From the NCBI GenBank assembly GCA_002313925.1, contig DCAZ01000108.1:1-7151 (forward strand): a stretch of DNA of 7,151 nucleotides, read 5' to 3'. Of this stretch, positions 6,662 through 7,151 are shown piece by piece; position 1 is the first letter of the stretch, and each line of letters starts with the position of its first letter. The DNA is from Gemmatimonadales bacterium UBA1120. Its GTDB lineage: Bacteria > Gemmatimonadota > Gemmatimonadetes > Longimicrobiales > Gaopeijiaceae. The notes below the pieces were generated by a model. It was not told the origin of the DNA. It searched no databases and saw only the letters and a list, made by a program, of their open reading frames with translations. Both the position numbers and the translations under genes were made by a program.

Positions 6662-7000
6662 TCACGGTGCTGGGGCAAGTACGGCAAGCACAATAAGTTG
6701 GTCGTTGCTGTGATTCCGGATTCCATGGGGCACCCCATCCGGCGCGACCAACATCAGGCCTGCTTCCATCTCTATTTCCCGGTCCTCTAGGATGAATAGG
6801 CCTTTCCCCTTAAGGACGTGATAGACCTTATCCATTCCCTCGTGGGTGTGGAGTTGGTGTGCTTGGCCCGGTTCAAAAGCATTTAGCCCGACCAGAATGC
6901 GTTCTGACTTAAATATAGTGCTTTTCCCCATTTTTTCCGGATTGAATGTTGCCATGGATTCAGGGTTTATAGCGTCGGTATAATTCGTATCAGCTGACAA
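6662..7000 (-). CDS. Small single-domain cupin protein
   Basis: A 112-residue cytoplasmic beta-barrel cupin with no signal peptide, numbered from TTG 7000. Motif 1 is PGQAHQLHTH (Gly45, His51, His53) followed by DKVYHVLKGKG. The position that usually holds the metal-binding Glu is Lys58, with Asp57 beside it. Motif 2 is intact: Gly81, Pro87, Gly89, His92 (VPHGIRN) and Asn96. Small cupins of this type bind a metal or small ligand and may be isomerases, dioxygenases or sensors; the sequence does not choose among them. TTG 7000 is preferred because AAGGAG lies 6 nt upstream. The longer GTG at 7021 has no well-spaced site, and ATG 6955 has none. The gene converges on the creatininase-like gene 48 bp away, with no clear terminator in 6614-6661. 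Confidence 0.8.
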   Translation of the reverse strand: MSADTNYTDAINPESMATFNPEKMGKSTIFKSERILVGLNAFEPGQAHQLHTHEGMDKVYHVLKGKGLFILEDREIEMEAGLMLVAPDGVPHGIRNHSNDQLIVLAVLAPAP

Positions 7001-7006
7001 GTTGGG

Positions 7007-7012
7007 CTCCTT
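7007..7012 (-). promoter_or_regulatory. Ribosome binding site supporting the TTG start at 7000
   Basis: AAGGAG on the minus strand is followed after 6 nt by TTG 7000-6998. It would lie inside the coding region if GTG 7021 were the true start. The upstream GTG has only AAGG, 1 nt away, which is too close to work well. Confidence 0.5.
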
Positions 7013-7021
7013 GAAGGACAC

Positions 7022-7151
7022 CTTGAGCGTCCGGAAACAAGTTTTCGATCTGACTACAGCAGAGCGGGCTGAATCATGTTTCGTAGGTCTGTATGGCCTT
7101 GTTCTGTACAGAACAATCGATCTTATCTCTACGTGTGATAGCCTAGCCGTA
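7022..7151. other. Non-coding upstream region of the cupin gene
   Basis: I see no gene on either strand in this stretch to the window end. Apart from the 18-bp palindrome it holds no recognisable element. Confidence 0.5.
7099..7116. promoter_or_regulatory. Perfect 18-bp palindrome, likely operator
   Basis: TTGTTCTGTACAGAACAA reads identically on both strands with no spacer, a typical homodimer binding site. It lies about 100 bp upstream of the cupin start and near the window edge, so it may serve the cupin, a divergent neighbour, or both. A poor -35/-10 pair (TTGTTC at 7116-7111, then TACAGA 17 nt on, minus strand) would place the -35 inside the palindrome. It has no U tract and no terminator look. 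The binding protein is unknown. Confidence 0.55.

Noticed and set aside
6328..6738. Minus-strand open frame of 136 codons across the end of the creatininase-like gene
   Set aside because: It overlaps both the creatininase-like gene and the cupin, and neither its start nor its content suggests a protein.

Overview
The window looks like chromosomal DNA of a Gram-negative heterotroph that uses TonB/SusCD-type nutrient uptake. The SusC tail and SusD lipoprotein, the secreted haem/copper enzyme and the lipoprotein- or Sec-type leader peptides fit Gemmatimonadota best. Acidobacteriota or another relative of the Bacteroidota cannot be excluded. This placement is inferred from recalled family resemblance (for example the GYANRVLGENWCE motif in SusD), not from a search. 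Coding density is high. I see no RNA gene, insertion sequence, CRISPR array or phage gene.

Layout. (1) 1-2068, plus strand: the C-terminal end of a SusC/RagA-type TonB-dependent outer-membrane transporter, then a SusD/RagB-type surface lipoprotein 13 nt downstream. Together they form a transporter-plus-lid pair of unknown substrate, closed by a 15-bp GC-rich hairpin at 2094-2129. (2) 4600-2200, minus strand: a two-gene operon converging on the SusCD pair. The first gene is a secreted fusion of a mono-haem cytochrome c domain with a PHM-like type II copper monooxygenase domain. The second, 4 nt downstream, is a secreted beta-rich protein of unknown function with a possible Ig-like C-terminus. 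(3) 4601-4831: a divergent control region with a plausible minus-strand promoter and two small palindromes. (4) 4832-6613, plus strand: a secreted protein made of two tandem creatininase-like units, about 78% identical over their first 146 residues and joined by a Gly/Arg-rich linker. Both copies carry the same non-canonical residues at metal-binding positions. (5) 7000-6662, minus strand: a small single-domain cupin, probably started at TTG, with a perfect 18-bp palindrome about 100 bp upstream.

How the genes may work together (inference): SusCD imports an organic nutrient across the outer membrane. The haem-copper enzyme and its partner act in the periplasm or at the cell surface as an oxidative unit, with the haem domain taking the electron-donor role that ascorbate plays in animal PHM. 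The double creatininase-like protein shares a 231-bp control region with that operon and also carries an export signal, so it may belong to the same extracytoplasmic process. No substrate can be named from the sequence. The items most worth a second look are the duplicated creatininase-like protein, the haem-PHM operon with its unknown partner, and the palindrome at 7099-7116.
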